Counted from the first letter of the stretch, positions 48,032 through 60,450 are shown. The stretch: 64,000 nucleotides of DNA from Siderastrea siderea (GCA_964030785.1 OZ034971.1:30498804-30562803); one strand, 5' to 3'. Translations and numbers: made by a program. Notes: generated by a model from the sequence alone, not told the origin.

Positions 48032-48087
48032 TGGTTTTTCGCGTGAAATTTAATGTGCAATTCCCTCGTCAGGCAGTGAATTTTTCT
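45994..48087 (+). mobile_element. Crypton-like tyrosine-recombinase element inserted in unit C, defective
   Basis: The 2.1-kb insertion interrupts the sequence present in A and B, with ATAG on both sides (45990-45993 and 48088-48091). Its frame (from 46160) encodes a protein with the Crypton/DUF3504 pattern also seen in domesticated ZMYM2, QRICH1 and KCTD1 relatives: a core-binding region (SVRRLQSWFKEKHG.., YEPGTLQTYRNGLRRYFLER) and a C-terminal LTGHANPESISSYSHNPLEK with the expected active-site Tyr. One in-frame TAA stands at 46439-46441. Between about 47040 and 47047 the catalytic middle (the Arg and H-x-x-R part) has been lost and the frame changes. It cannot encode a working recombinase. 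Confidence 0.75.
47940..48087. repeat. 148-bp palindrome at the right end of the Crypton insertion
   Basis: AGAAAAATTCACTGCCTGAC at the left returns as GTCAGGCAGTGAATTTTTCT at the right, and the inner arms (CCGATATCGCACTCATCGC and complement) pair almost fully. It is either a MITE caught at the boundary or part of the element terminus. Confidence 0.65.
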
Positions 48088-48968
48088 ATAGAGTTTGTAC
48101 GTCGATCAAAATTACATGTTAGAGCATTTTTCTCAAAGAGTAGGCCTATCCTTATGTCTGCGTCTGAGAAAGGAACGTACATTTCGCTGGACTTCCGCAA
48201 CCACAACCTAATCGTTGCCAAGTTGAAATCAAGTTCTTACCACAGATCACATAATTAAAAGCAATCGTCATAATAATGCTCTGCAACAGTATTAAATCTA
48301 TACTATACCGGCTTATCTGTTGCTGGCATGAGACTCGAACGCAGGAACAACCGGGTGTCGTAGTGGGTGTCGTACCACCGGTCTTCTAATCTCATACTTT
48401 GTGTCATAAACGCGGTAGTGTGGGGAAGGGCGGAGATTGGTGAACAGGGCGGTAGAAATCTCCCGCTTCCCGTGTCCTTTGATCCCGGTTGCCGGCCTAT
48501 TTTTGTTGCTTCTCGCCCGATTTGCGCTTTTTCGATAGTGAATTATTGTGCAAGGTCGGTTGCATATTTCCCCCTATTTCTCCAGCTTCCCGCCACCTTG
48601 AGAAGTCGCTTCGTATCCCCTCTACATGAACGGGTTGGTTTTCACCTTGTTTCTTTCTTCCAATAAAGGAACATTTCTAAATCCCAAATTCATCTTAAAA
48701 CAATGGAAGCAAATTTTACTTCCCGTTTAGTTTCAAAGTTTTATCAGTTAGAGAGAAAGGCCTACTGAACAGGAAACCGACACCACGCTACAAAAGCTAC
48801 AACGTTTCCTCGCCCCATCCATGCCAGTCTCTTACCAGACTCCTTAGGCTTGTTGATCGTGGAGAGAGACTACAGTTAACAGTTCTTAGTTTTGTTACAG
48901 TTAACAGCCCAGAGCAGGCAATAAAAAAATCATTTTTTTGCCATTTCGTCAGATGCTCTTCCGACAAT

Positions 48969-51900
48969 CACCCGCCGACCAAGAAGCCAGAGGCCTCTTG
49001 GGACGAGATTGCCTCTACGCAGACTAAAATAAAAAATAAAGAAATGGATAGTTTGACTGTGCATGCGTTTTACTGCATACCGCAATTTGATTGGCCAGTT
49101 AGCTTCGCACAAAAGAGAATAAGGCATGGACTTGAACGGTCGCTCCTTTTTTTCTACTTTCATTTCAAATCATTCTTGGCTTGCGTTACACAGTTTTCCT
49201 TGCGTTACTCATTACCATGCGTGCACAATTAAACGCGCGAGCTAAAGAGCGTAGCGTCAACATTAGAATCTGCGTTTGTGACACAAGTGTTCATTTTCGG
49301 AAGAGAATGGTTTGAATTTTCCACGTATGTTAATTCAAAGCAAATATGGAAAAGAAAAAAGTTATTCTATTGGTTTTACTGATCTTTGTGATTTTGGAAC
49401 GAGCATTTTGCGAAGGTAAGAGCTCCTAAATTGTGAACTCATATTATCATTAAATGCACACTGGAGCTTTGAGTGCGAATTTTTTCTTTCCGTTTAATGT
49501 CGCTTTGCAACCTTAGGTTCGGGAAAACAAGTGCAAGGATATACGTACCTCACCGTAAACTATCACTCCAAACGACGAGAATAAATCACCCGAGCACAAG
49601 TTAAAAACTTGAAACAAGATCTTCTGAGAACAAAAATTATGACCGCTGAAAATAAGTGCAAATTTTTTCTAAAAGAGAGATGCCATAATATGGATGAGTC
49701 TAGCTCCAATCTGACTGCGAAGGACACAGAGATCAAATTCGATTTCCATGTTCTTTGCAGCAAGATTGGCGCTATCTTGTCACAAGATTGTAACAGCTTG
49801 AGTTGATTTGTTGACTCTACGCGTTTCGTTTGAGACTTCAAACTTCGTCAGGGATATGTTACAACTACAAATCTTTACAAAGTTGGCTTTTATTTTTAAG
49901 CCATAAGCGTGATATACCTAGTTTTCTAGCGCTAAGATTCCTGAAGGGTGTGGTGTACCTGGAAATTTGTGAAGACTACGTGTGTGATGGATGAACGTTT
50001 ATCATCCCACAAAGTCACAAAACTCCCAAAGCCTGCAACTGATTTCGAAATTCCAGGCCTGGGACTTTTGCGACTTTGGATGTGGACAACAATAATGCTG
50101 GTAAGGTACTCGTTGATATTCATAACTACCAAGTGATCGATGACTGACTTATTGATTGACTTACAAACCTAGCGAACACTTTAGTTTTGGTTTTACAGTG
50201 AAAACCTGTATTAAGCAGACACCCTTGGGAAACTCACCAATGCTTAATACAGGGTGTCCTCTTAATACAGGTTCTGATAAACTGGCAAAAATAGTTGATT
50301 TGTTGACTTCTTTAATCTCCACAATTATTTACCCCGCATACTTCACATGCTCTATCGCAAACCTTTTGCACCTGGCCGTTCCGGGTAGAATCACCAAATT
50401 ACTTGGAAACATGCTCTTCAAACCAGATAGCAATGCCAAAAATGACATAAAAGATGCTTTGAGGAAAGGCTTTAAGTGCCCACTTAATGCAGGTTTTTCG
50501 TAGTAAAATGGCTTGATTTTGGTGTCCGCGTCCGAAAGGAAGTTTAGGGACTTCTAATTAAGCTGGTGTCCGCTTGGGTCCTTCGTGATTTCAAAAGAAG
50601 TTTGTAAAGGTATACTTTCGCAAACTGCTCTTTTGAAATCACGAAGAGCTTTTAAATTTTAGAATTTTATTCCATTGATTTTTTACATGTACACTGAAGC
50701 TTTCAATGCGTAACTTTTTCCCACTTTAATCAAGCGTAAACTTTATCATTTGTTTATCAGGTACCCCAACACTACACGATACAAATGTTTCAAAAATTTT
50801 CCAAATTATACGACATGTCAATTCTACGCAAGCAACTGCACCATTCTCTTTTTTAACTGGCGGGAAAATGCTCAAAGCACGAAACAAATTGCGTTGCTGT
50901 TATTGTCAGGTTCGCACTTATATAGCTGTAGTTACCTCATCTCCTATTAGCAATGTTAAAGCTTGCATACTGTCAAGTCCTCCTTCAGAATAAAAATACA
51001 GAACTCTCCTAATTGAGTAAGAGAAAATTATACTTATACTTTAAGTCCGTAAAGTAAAAGAATATAAGAGGCCTCGCTTCCAAGTATCTCGAAATATAAG
51101 CTCTCTCCTCTGCAGAGACCTCCTGTACTCCCTTGGGACAAAACGTGCGGAGGCTCCCCCGCTGCGCTCTCGTTTTCTACCCCCCCGCTCCCCGCTCCCC
51201 GCTCCCCGCTCCCCATTCCTTTTTCTCTTTCACTGTTGTTTACTAATAGGAGCCTCTGCGGAGGAGAGAAATATATAAGACTAGTCGCTCTGGAAATTGT
51301 AGCAGTTAATCTGCGAGCGATGATGCACTTCATCTGTTTAAAGGTAAACGCACTTTGTTCTCATAACACCGCACCATTAAGAACATTGTGACTAAAAATA
51401 CTTCCCTTTTTAATTGTTTTTGTTTGTTTCTTTCCTTTTTTACTGGAAGTATATTTTTAAACTTATACTCTAGCCTTGCAATGCCACTTAAGTTATAGAA
51501 TGTTCAGTTACTTCTAATGAAGAGTTTTACTTTTAGTAAAAGTTCGCAAAGTGTTCCTGTCTTACGGAAACTTAAAATATTGCCCATTCCACGAGCTCCG
51601 CATCAGTCGAACATGACTTCATGTTTTACATTAGACTTGAGCGGATCACGTGGAATGTCCCTGATGTCCGCGACGTTGGTGCCCGATAGAGCGACACCAA
51701 CATGGCGGACGCATACTGTGTCATAATTCTCTGAAAACTATTTTCTCGATACCTTTGTCCTTGGAAGTACTGTAGTCACAGAAATTGCTGCTGTTGTTTG
51801 TGTTTATTTTCCGTTTAACTCTTTTGTTTCTGAGTGTTGCTCATCAAAGAAAACTCATTTTATCGTAACGGTGAAAATCAAGAAGACCACTGCCACTTGC

Positions 51901-53015
51901 CACCGTCTACATTCACGAATTGGAAATTCAGTACTTTAGATGTGCTTATCAACTCGGTACACAAAACAGAAGTAGTCTCACAGAGGTTATTTCCTGTACC
52001 GACTGTTATAGCTGCCAGTGAACCAAAGATGATTCGTAATGAATCGTCCCTTGAATTCACAGGCAGCTATAGCAGCCATAGTTTCAATATAGCTAGTCTG
52101 TGCGTGAAAAAACAGAAATAGAGAAGTTTGTGCGCAGGATACAGTATAGCTTTCGGAAATACGTTTTTGAACAGCGTAAAGTACGTCTTTACTTCAATAG
52201 CAGCTCCAATGTAAACCTGGCATAAAACTGCACTTTGAAGCCTAAATATCTCGTTAAGTTCAACTTTACGCTAATGAAAGAAGTGTAATGTTCCGTAAAT
52301 TGTAGTTATATTTCGTCTTAACGGTCACTTGGCACCAGTGTAAATTTGCTATTTCGTGCTGACAGACGACGACAAGAGTAACACAAACCGCAGAGCAGAG
52401 GAGGATTATTCAGCACATGGCGGACCCCGAGTTACGGAAAGTAAAAGCCCTTCTCATAGTGGCACGAGTGGCAATGAATCCAAGGAAAAACCGCTGACCA
52501 CAGGCTTGCACCATGACATCACATCTGATGGAATACGCTGGAATGTTCCTCATGGCACTGGGACTGAAATTGAAGACAAAAGACGAACGCGTTTGAAACG
52601 AAAACGGAAATCCCGATCTGAACAAACTGGAGAAGAACAAAAGAGTGATACCGCTGACCCTGATGATCTTAACGAGTCACTTTCCCCGATGACTGTTGTA
52701 GCAGTTTGTGCTGGAGTGTTGGTGTTACTGTGCATCATAGTGGCTAGCGTATGGTACGTCGTTGTCGTTTTCTTTTATAACATGTGTTGTGTGGTGAGTG
52801 AGTGCATGCATAGTGTATTATATTGTAGCGTCTTCAAGTCTTCAGACTATGGTGATCATGAAACGTTTTAACCCTACATTGGAGCGTTTTCGGTGAAAAT
52901 CCCATAAGGTGTTACTCTACCATGTTGGTCTCTACAAGGCCTACTAGATACTCTTCTGGCCAATCTCATGCCAGAGTCCTCAGGCTTCCTGGTCAGCGGA
53001 TGGTGGTCACCGCGC
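48969..53015 (+). repeat. Tandem unit D, truncated (about 4.0 kb)
   Basis: The fourth copy runs through the transmembrane exon and breaks off at 53015, inside the MITE remnant TTCCTGGTCAGCGG..TGGTCACC. Similarity to A-C then stops and about 70 bp later the 10-bp repeat array begins. The tail exon and downstream exons are absent. Confidence 0.9.
49346..52753 (+). pseudogene. Unit D copy of the membrane protein gene, lacking its tail exon
   Basis: Signal-peptide exon 49346-49415 and transmembrane exon 52366-52753 (388 nt, as in B and C) are intact with their splice sites. The unit ends at 53015 before the tail exon. Without an acceptor the membrane exon would read through its donor into intron sequence (GTACGTCGTTGTC..), giving a short tail after the membrane span. 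Whether such a tail-less form is expressed cannot be told. Confidence 0.6.
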
Positions 53016-53086
53016 GGTAGGTACGTGGTGTAACTATCATATAGTGGTTTGACTTAATCCAATATAGGCACAAACATAGGAAGCAA

Positions 53087-56000
53087 TATACATAGCTATA
53101 CACAGCCATACACAGCCATACATGGCTATTCACAGATATACATAGCCATACATAGCTATACACAGCTATACATAGCTATACATGGCTATACACAGCTCTA
53201 CATGACTATACATGGCTATACATGGCTGTACATGGCTATACACAGCTATACACAGCCATACATGGCTATACACACTTATACATAGCCATACATAGCTCTA
53301 CACAACTATACACGGCTATACATGTCTATACACGGCTATACATGGCTATACACAGATATACATAGCCATACATAGCTATACACAGCTATACATGGCTATA
53401 CACAGCTATACACAGCTATACATAACTATACATAGCTATACACAGCTATACACAGCTATACATGGCTATACACAGCTATACATGACTATACACAGCTATA
53501 CATGGCTATACACAGCTATACACAGCTATACATGGCTATACACAGACATACATAGCCATACATAGCTCTACACAGCTATACACAGCTATACATGGCTATA
53601 CACAGCTATACATAGCTATACACAGCTATACATGGCTATACACAGCTATACACAGCTATACATGGCTATACACAGATATACATAGCCATACATAGCTATA
53701 CACAGCTATACATGGCTACACACAGCTATACACAGCTATACATAACTATACATAGCTATACACAGCTATACACAGCTATACATGGCTATACACAGCTATA
53801 CATGACTATACACAGCTATACATGGCTATACACAGCTATACACAGCTATACATGGCTATACACAGATATACATAGCCATACATAGCTATACACAGCTATA
53901 CACAGCTATACATGGCTATACACAGCTATACATGACTATACACAGCTATACATGGCTATACACAGCTATACACAGCTATACACAGCCATACACGACTATA
54001 CACAGCTATACATGGGTATACACAGCTATACATAACTATACACCGCCATACATGGCTGTACACAGCTATACATGGCTATACATGGCTATACATGGCTGTA
54101 CATGGCTGTACATGGCTGTACATGGCTATACACCGGCAGCTATACACAGCCATACATGGCTATACACAGATATACATAGCCATACATAGCTATACACAAC
54201 TATACACAGCTATACATGGCTATACACAGATATACATAGCCATACATAGCTATACTCAGCTTTACATTGCTATACATGACTATACACAGCTATACATGGC
54301 TATACACAGCTAAACATGGCTATACATGGGTATACACGGCTGTACACGGCTATACATGGCTATACACAGCTATACATGGCTATACATGACTATACACAGC
54401 TATACATGGCTATACACAGCTATACACAGCTATACACAGCTATACACAGCTATACACAGATATACATAGCCATACATAGCTATACACAGCTATACACAGC
54501 TATACATGGCTATACACAGCTAAACATGGCTATACATGGCTATACATGGCTGTACACGGCTATACATGGCTATACACAGCTATACATGGCTATACATGGC
54601 TATACACAGTTATACATAGACATACATAGCTATACACAACTATACACAGCTATACATGGGTATACACAGCTATACATGGCTATACACAGATATACATAGC
54701 CATACATAGCTATACACGGCTATACACAGCTATACATGGCTATACACAGATATACATAGCCATACTTAGCTATACACAGCTTTACATAGCTATACATGGC
54801 TATACACAGCTATACATGGCTATACATGGCTATACATGGCTGTACATGGCTATACACAGCTATACACAGCTATACATGGCTATACACAGATATACATAGC
54901 CATACATAGCTATACACAACTATACACAGCTATACATGGCTATACACAGATATACATAGCCATACATAGCTAAACACAGCTATACATGGCTATATACAGC
55001 TATACATAGCTATACATGGCTATTTATTGCTCTACATGGCTATACACAGCTATACATGGCTATACATGGGTATACACAGCTATACACAGCTATACATGGC
55101 TATACAAAGTTATACATGGCTATACACAGCTATACATAGCTATACATGGTTATACACAGCTATACATAGCTATACATGGCTATACATGGATATACATAGC
55201 TATACACAGCTATACATGGCTATACATGGCTATATACAGTTGTACATAGACATACAAGGCTATACACAACTATACATAGCTATACATGGCTATACACAGA
55301 TATATATAGCTATACACAGCTATACATGGCTATACATGGCTATACACAGTTATACATAGGCATACATAGCTATACACAACTATACATAGCTATACATGGC
55401 TATACACAGCTATACATGGCTATACATGGATATACATGGATATACATGACTATACACAGCTATACACAGCTGTACATGGCTATTCACAGATATACATAGC
55501 CATACATATATATAGACAGCTATACACAGCTATACATGGCTATACACAGATATACATAGCCATACATAGCTATACACAGCTATACACAGGTATACATGTC
55601 TATACACAGATATACATAGCCATACATAGCTATACACAGCTATACATAACTATACACAGCTATACACAGCTATACACAGCTATACACAGCTATACACAGC
55701 AATACACAGCCATACACGACTATACACAGCTATACATGGGTATACACAGCTATACATAACTATACACCGCCATACATGGCTGTACACAGCTATACATAGC
55801 TATACACAGTCGTACATAGCTATACACAGCTATACATGCCTATACACAGCTATACATGGCTATACACAGCTATACATGGCTATACACAGATATACATAGA
55901 CATACATAGCTATACACAGCTATACACAGCTATACATAGCTATACATGGCTATACACAGCTATACATGGCTATACACAGATATACATAGCCATACATAGC

Positions 56001-56343
56001 TATACACAGCTATACATAGCTATACCTGGCTATACACAGCTATACATGGCTATACATGGCTATACATGGCTGTACATGGCTATACACAGTTATACATGGC
56101 TATACACAGATATACATAGCCATACATAGCTCACAGCTATACACAGCTATACCTGGTTATACACAGCTGAACATGGCTATACATGGCTATACATGGCTAT
56201 ACACAGCTATACACAGGTATACACGGCTATACTGACACAGCTATACATATCTGTATACAGCTATATATGGCTACACACAGCTATATATGGCTGTACAAAG
56301 TCATATATGGCTATACACAGCTATACATGGCTATACATGGTGG
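53087..56343 (+). repeat. 10-bp satellite array 1 (GCTATACACA/GCTATACATG units)
   Basis: About 3.26 kb of head-to-tail 10-bp units of the form GCTATACAYR, with variants such as CAGATATACA and AGCCATACA that recur in blocks. Three units equal ten codons, so all plus frames stay open for long stretches and give His-Ser-Tyr-Thr-like ten-residue repeats. These are a consequence of the repeat, not genes. The array starts about 70 bp after unit D ends. Confidence 0.95.
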
Positions 56344-56839
56344 GTGCTATCGAGGTTAACAAATCACAGGCAAAAATGATAAGCAAATCCACCGTACGTT
56401 TCATTCTACATCAGACTTCAGTTGTTTTTGTTGTTGTTATTGGTTAATAAAGTTGTATTTTGCTGCTTCTTTGTGTCATGTCATATATCAATCATAAAAA
56501 AAGTAATTTCATGGGTCCGCGTTTTGAAATTTTTAGGTGTCCTCATTTGGTTAATAAAAGTTTGACTGACGTATGTACATACCATTACCATACAATTGTT
56601 ACTCTGAGTTCGAACCACTAATTTTAATGAAGACAGGTGAAGTCAGTGACGTGCACAAAGTGCAGAAAACCATTATTAGTCACAGAATTGGTACAAAGTG
56701 TTGCAACTTCTTGACAGTGTACCAAAATGACTCGCACTCGGACTCTTATTGAACGAATGGATTCCATTTGGACGTGCGTGTGTACTCTGATAATGAACAC
56801 ACAGATGACTTCAAAATGTGGTAAAAACACAGAAGTACG
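56344..56839. other. Spacer after array 1, no gene seen
   Basis: Unique AT-rich sequence with only short open frames. Confidence 0.4.
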
Positions 56840-56972
56840 CTAGGAGCCGTGTGTACTGTAATAACAAACTCCTCTAGTTAAAAGAGAGAGGTTTTCGTAA
56901 TTACGAAAACGAAGACCCCCTCTTTTTTAACTAGAGGAGTTTGTTTTTACAAATATTACACACGGCTCCTAG
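56840..56972. mobile_element. Hairpin MITE, 133 bp (CTAGGAGCCGTGTGTA ends)
   Basis: CTAGGAGCCGTGTGTA at the left and its complement at the right, then AACTCCTCTAGTTAAAAGAG pairing with its near-complement. The loop contains TTTTCGTAATTACGAAAACG followed by AAGACCCCC. Confidence 0.75.
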
Positions 56973-57244
56973 CAATTCGAATTCTTCATTGTGCGGACTT
57001 TTAAAAAGTCTACATCTGGTAATCATGGGGTTCTTGTTTTTGTTTTCTTCATTTGAAAATCAGTCATATAAAAAAACAAATTGAAGGCGAGTGAATCCAC
57101 AACTCTTTACTTCCTGTGTGAATTACAGCGGTAAACGGAAGCTTAACCACACAGTTTTGTGTTACTTTCAAATGCCCGTTTAGATATCTTCTTGCCATTA
57201 TATTACTCTGTCTGTTTTTCGTTTCCCTCTGGTTAAAAATGAGG

Positions 57245-57392
57245 GGGTTTCGTTTTCGTAATGGGTCTTCGTTTTCGAAAGGGGTCTTCGTTTTCGTAAG
57301 GGTCTTCGTTTTCGTAATGGATCTTCGATTTCGTAAGGGTCTCCGTTTTCGTAATGGGTCTTCGGGTCTTCGTTTTCGGGGTCTTCGTTTTC
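57245..57392. repeat. Minisatellite of GGGTCTTCGTTTTCGTAA units
   Basis: About eight imperfect copies of an 18-20-bp unit with endings varying between TAAT, TAAG and AAAG. The unit equals the loop sequence of the MITE 270 bp to the left. Confidence 0.85.
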
Positions 57393-57516
57393 AAAACTAA
57401 CGACGACAGTTGCTGCTGTGATTCCTATTGTTCAGCTCAGCTTGCCCCACCAAGCACTACGGCGTCTTTGATGTTGTTGTCGATTTTCAAAGTTTTTGCG
57501 AACTTGCGAAAAATTA

Positions 57517-57600
57517 GGGTCGCACTAGGAAAATTACGCTGTTGATAGATTTTAACTGCAAAGCCAGTGAACTTTCGCAAAAATTTGCCAAGTGCGACCC
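57517..57600. repeat. Short foldback with GGGTCGCACT ends
   Basis: GGGTCGCACT at 57517 and AGTGCGACCC ending 57600 flank 64 bp. Weaker pairing continues outside (TTTGCGAA..). It may be a small MITE. Confidence 0.45.
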
Positions 57601-58129
57601 ATGGCTGATAAAATAATATCACCGGGTACATAAGTGAACGTTTGTTGTCGATAGATCTCAGGCAAGGAAGATCAACTTACCTTTGATTGACATATCCACT
57701 ACTCTCACAATTTCATTAATTTCCTGCCCAGGCACTCAGGCCCACTTTGTGGATGAATCTGGACAAGATTTGTTGCAGAGCAGATTTTGACTCGCCTTGT
57801 GAAATTATTCCAAGCGATTCCACCGTAATCGTTAAAACCACCTGTATATCTCGTCGCGGAAAAACCGTTTCGCGTCACTTAAATGGATTGACCGTGAAGG
57901 CCTGGGAAAAAGCCACAGAGAAACTAGGCAAGGAAAAAGCCACCGGGACTCTACATTCAACCGACAGGTGCTCCTGGTTGGCAACAGCCTTCAAGGCACC
58001 TATGCATGCCTGCCCTATGTGGAAGTCTGATCAAAAGAGGGCGACGCGTTTGATATGTGGCCAGCTAAGGAGTTTGCGCAAGGCTGCAGCTATGTATAGC
58101 CAGGAGCCCACAAGGGTTGTGGGCTCCTG
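57601..58129 (+). other. Region with one protein-like open frame, not identified
   Basis: A plus-strand frame from 57747 to 58145 (132 codons) contains STVIVKTTCISRRGKTVSRH and a Lys/Glu-rich stretch. It starts just after a CCTGCCCAG motif that could be an acceptor. Its end runs into a 31-bp palindrome (CCAGGAGCCCACAAG and complement, 58100-58130) and the 10-bp repeat. I do not recognise it and regard it as a possible gene fragment. Confidence 0.25.
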
Positions 58130-58183
58130 GTATAGCTGTGTATAGCTATGTATAGCTGTGTATGGCCATATGCAGCTGTGTAT
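58130..58183 (-). repeat. Short 10-bp repeat patch in array 2 orientation
   Basis: Five or six units of TATAGCTGTG/TATAGCTATG type. A further 25 bp of the same repeat lie at 59154-59178 on the other side of the retrotransposon relic. Confidence 0.75.
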
Positions 58184-58213
58184 AATTGCATCATCATCAT
58201 CATCATCATCATC

Positions 58214-58246
<33 letters not shown>

Positions 58247-59152
58247 TAATAGTAATAACAATGTATTTATTCATCGGATGAAAATAGGTATCAGATGTTA
58301 CAATAGAAATTATTTAAAAAATTATTTATATGCGCAATAGTACAATATATAAATGAACTAAATTAGGAACTAACTAGGTTATACTTAAAAAGGAATCTAT
58401 TAAAAAAGCTATCTTTACATTGTAAAACGTTCTGTACTTATAGGAAGGTCTTATACTGGATCTATTTCTACGGCGCTCCAATGAATCTTTATATCTAGGA
58501 AGCAGACTATGTGACGGATGGTCATTACGTTAAAGTTTGTCAAAAAGGCGGCGGTTACGACTTTCCAAGAGCTCAAAGATGCTTGTGGCATCTTTTTAAA
58601 AAGCTTTGCACAGCGGTGAGGTCAGAAGCACTAGCTGCAAAAACTGAAAGGCCATACAGTATTTTAGGGAGCACAATCGCATTAAAAACGCTGATCTAAT
58701 TCGCCCTGTGTGTATCCTTCCTTACACAGGCCTGTAATTATAAATAAACATTTGCTGGCTCGTGAAGCTTTGCCTTAACATGCAAGCTAAACTAACAATT
58801 ACTTTGTATTGTGACTCCCAGTATAGAGATACAACTATACTGCATAATATCATAATGGGCTCCTGGTTATACTGTATAACACTGGATAGGCTGTAGGGTT
58901 GCCTTTCTTATGCAAGAGTAATTGCATTTACTAGTGTTACAGTGCACACTATTTGCGTGAGTCCAATCCATAAATTTAATCAATGCAATGCCCGATACAT
59001 CAGGTAAATCTCTAGAGATCGTAACTAAGATTGTAGAATCATCTGCATATTTAAATAAAGATATCTCTTCGTGTCCAACTATTTCCAAGTCATTCAGGAA
59101 TAAGTTGAAAAGGTATGGGCCACTAATACTACCCTGAGTTGTACCTTTTTAC
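58184..59152 (-). mobile_element. 5'-truncated CR1/L2-like non-LTR retrotransposon relic
   Basis: Read on the minus strand from 59150: a QGSISGPYLFNLFLNDL motif, then the reverse-transcriptase active site YADD (about 59045), a FMDWTHANSVHCNTSKC stretch, LGVTIQSN, then FNAIVLPKILYGLSVFAAS and a C-terminal RRRNRSSIRPSYKYRTFY region. Stops and frameshifts interrupt it. It ends in AATAAA and a microsatellite tail (58187-58245, ATT then ATG triplets), as in CR1/L2 3' ends. The 5' part, including the endonuclease, is missing. Confidence 0.8.
58187..58245. repeat. CAT/AAT triplet microsatellite
   Basis: About nine CAT followed by about eleven AAT triplets, at the 3' end of the retrotransposon relic. 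Confidence 0.9.
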
Positions 59153-59178
59153 CCCTGTATAGCTATGTATAGCTGTGA

Positions 59179-60450
59179 GTGTGGAAGCGAACGAAATGAG
59201 GGTGGTACATGCACTGTCTGTGAAGAATGTGCTGAAATTTTAGTTTGTGCTAGGGATCAGAGAAACTTACAGATGTTTTACTTAGAATTTTAAAGTCTTC
59301 ATTATTCTGGATATCCTGACTAATAATTGCTTAAAAGCTGACTGAGCTAACACAAAATAACAAGCGGTGACCCGTCGTCACTACATGATTCTAGATTAAT
59401 TTTCTGAGCGAGCACTGACCAAAAAAGTTGTTTCAAACCGGTTAACTGGGGCAGCTAAATAGACAGGGACCGTGCGGCCTATTTTAGAGTAGGGGGCTAA
59501 TTGGTGATCGCTCGTGTAAAGCAGGTGGGGGGAAATCTCACGCAAAAACTTTCTCTTTTCAAGTAATTAGCAATGTATCTAGAGCAGCCAAGTGTGATAA
59601 AAGTTGTCAGTTAATGCTCCTTGACAGGTTCTTTGGTCGGCTCTACTCGAAAGATGAAACCGGCAAGCTATGAACCTTATCGTATTCGCATTTTTAAAGA
59701 TCTCAACCATGAAAACATTTTCCTTTAAAAACACTTGTACAAGCAGACCTGTAGAATATTAAATCACTACTGAGTTTAGTATCATGAAACGTACATTTCT
59801 ACCAAAGTCAGTCCGTAGCGGCCTAATTAAGGACTGGACGCCTTATTTCTTATCGATAGAACTGAGGAAATGACATCTTTTGGCAACTATATATCCTAGA
59901 CGAAACGTTTACATTTGTAGATTAGCTTGATAAAGTAACGGTCCTAATGTATAATGCCCGAACAACACAAGAACAAAAGTCAACTGAAGTCTAAACTCTT
60001 CAACAACAGGAAAGAGTCGATGACAGTACGCGCAGAGTTAATGGCCCGACAAGAGCGAGAGCGACAGTTTCAACTTCCATCGATTCAAGTGACTTGAAAA
60101 AGTCTGAACAGGTCCAGACTCTTCGAGATTCCCCAAGAGCGCGTGAGAATTTCAAATAATCAAGCCAAATGAAGGAAAGGCGATTTCAACACGGAGTTGT
60201 AGTATTCAGTTCCTGTTTGGTCTAAATTAAAAATTATATTTAACTGGTAAACCGAAAACTGATTAACTCTGAAACAAAGAAATTGTCCAACTTTTTCATT
60301 TATTTTTTAATGGCACCAAAAAAGGGAAAGGGGGTAAAAGCCCCCTCAGCCCACCCCTCGCGCGGTCCCTGATAGAAAGACCGCAAACAATAAATAAATT
60401 ATTACAAAGAACAGCAGATTTCAAGAGAAGGGATAGGGAAAACAAACGCA
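59179..60450. other. Spacer between retrotransposon relic and array 2
   Basis: Mostly unique sequence with no gene model. At its left edge, 59171-59293 reads SCECGSERNEGGTCTVCEEC and continues AEILVCARDQRNLQ to a stop, a Cys-rich stretch that could be the last exon or a remnant of a gene. The rest shows only short frames. Confidence 0.35.

Larger units (their letters stand above)
36447..48968 (+). repeat. Tandem unit C (about 12.5 kb)
   Basis: Third copy. It has a premature stop near the end of the tail exon and a Crypton insertion at 45994-48087. Part of the segment present at 22590-22900 in A is missing. Confidence 0.9.

Noticed and set aside
53932..56129. Long plus-strand frames giving His-Ser-Tyr-Thr repeat proteins
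   Set aside because: Three 10-bp units make ten codons, so any stop-free unit keeps all frames open. There is no start context, splice signal or non-repeat domain.
58031..58261. Minus-strand frame with Tyr and Asp runs
   Set aside because: Produced by the AAT and CAT triplet microsatellite.
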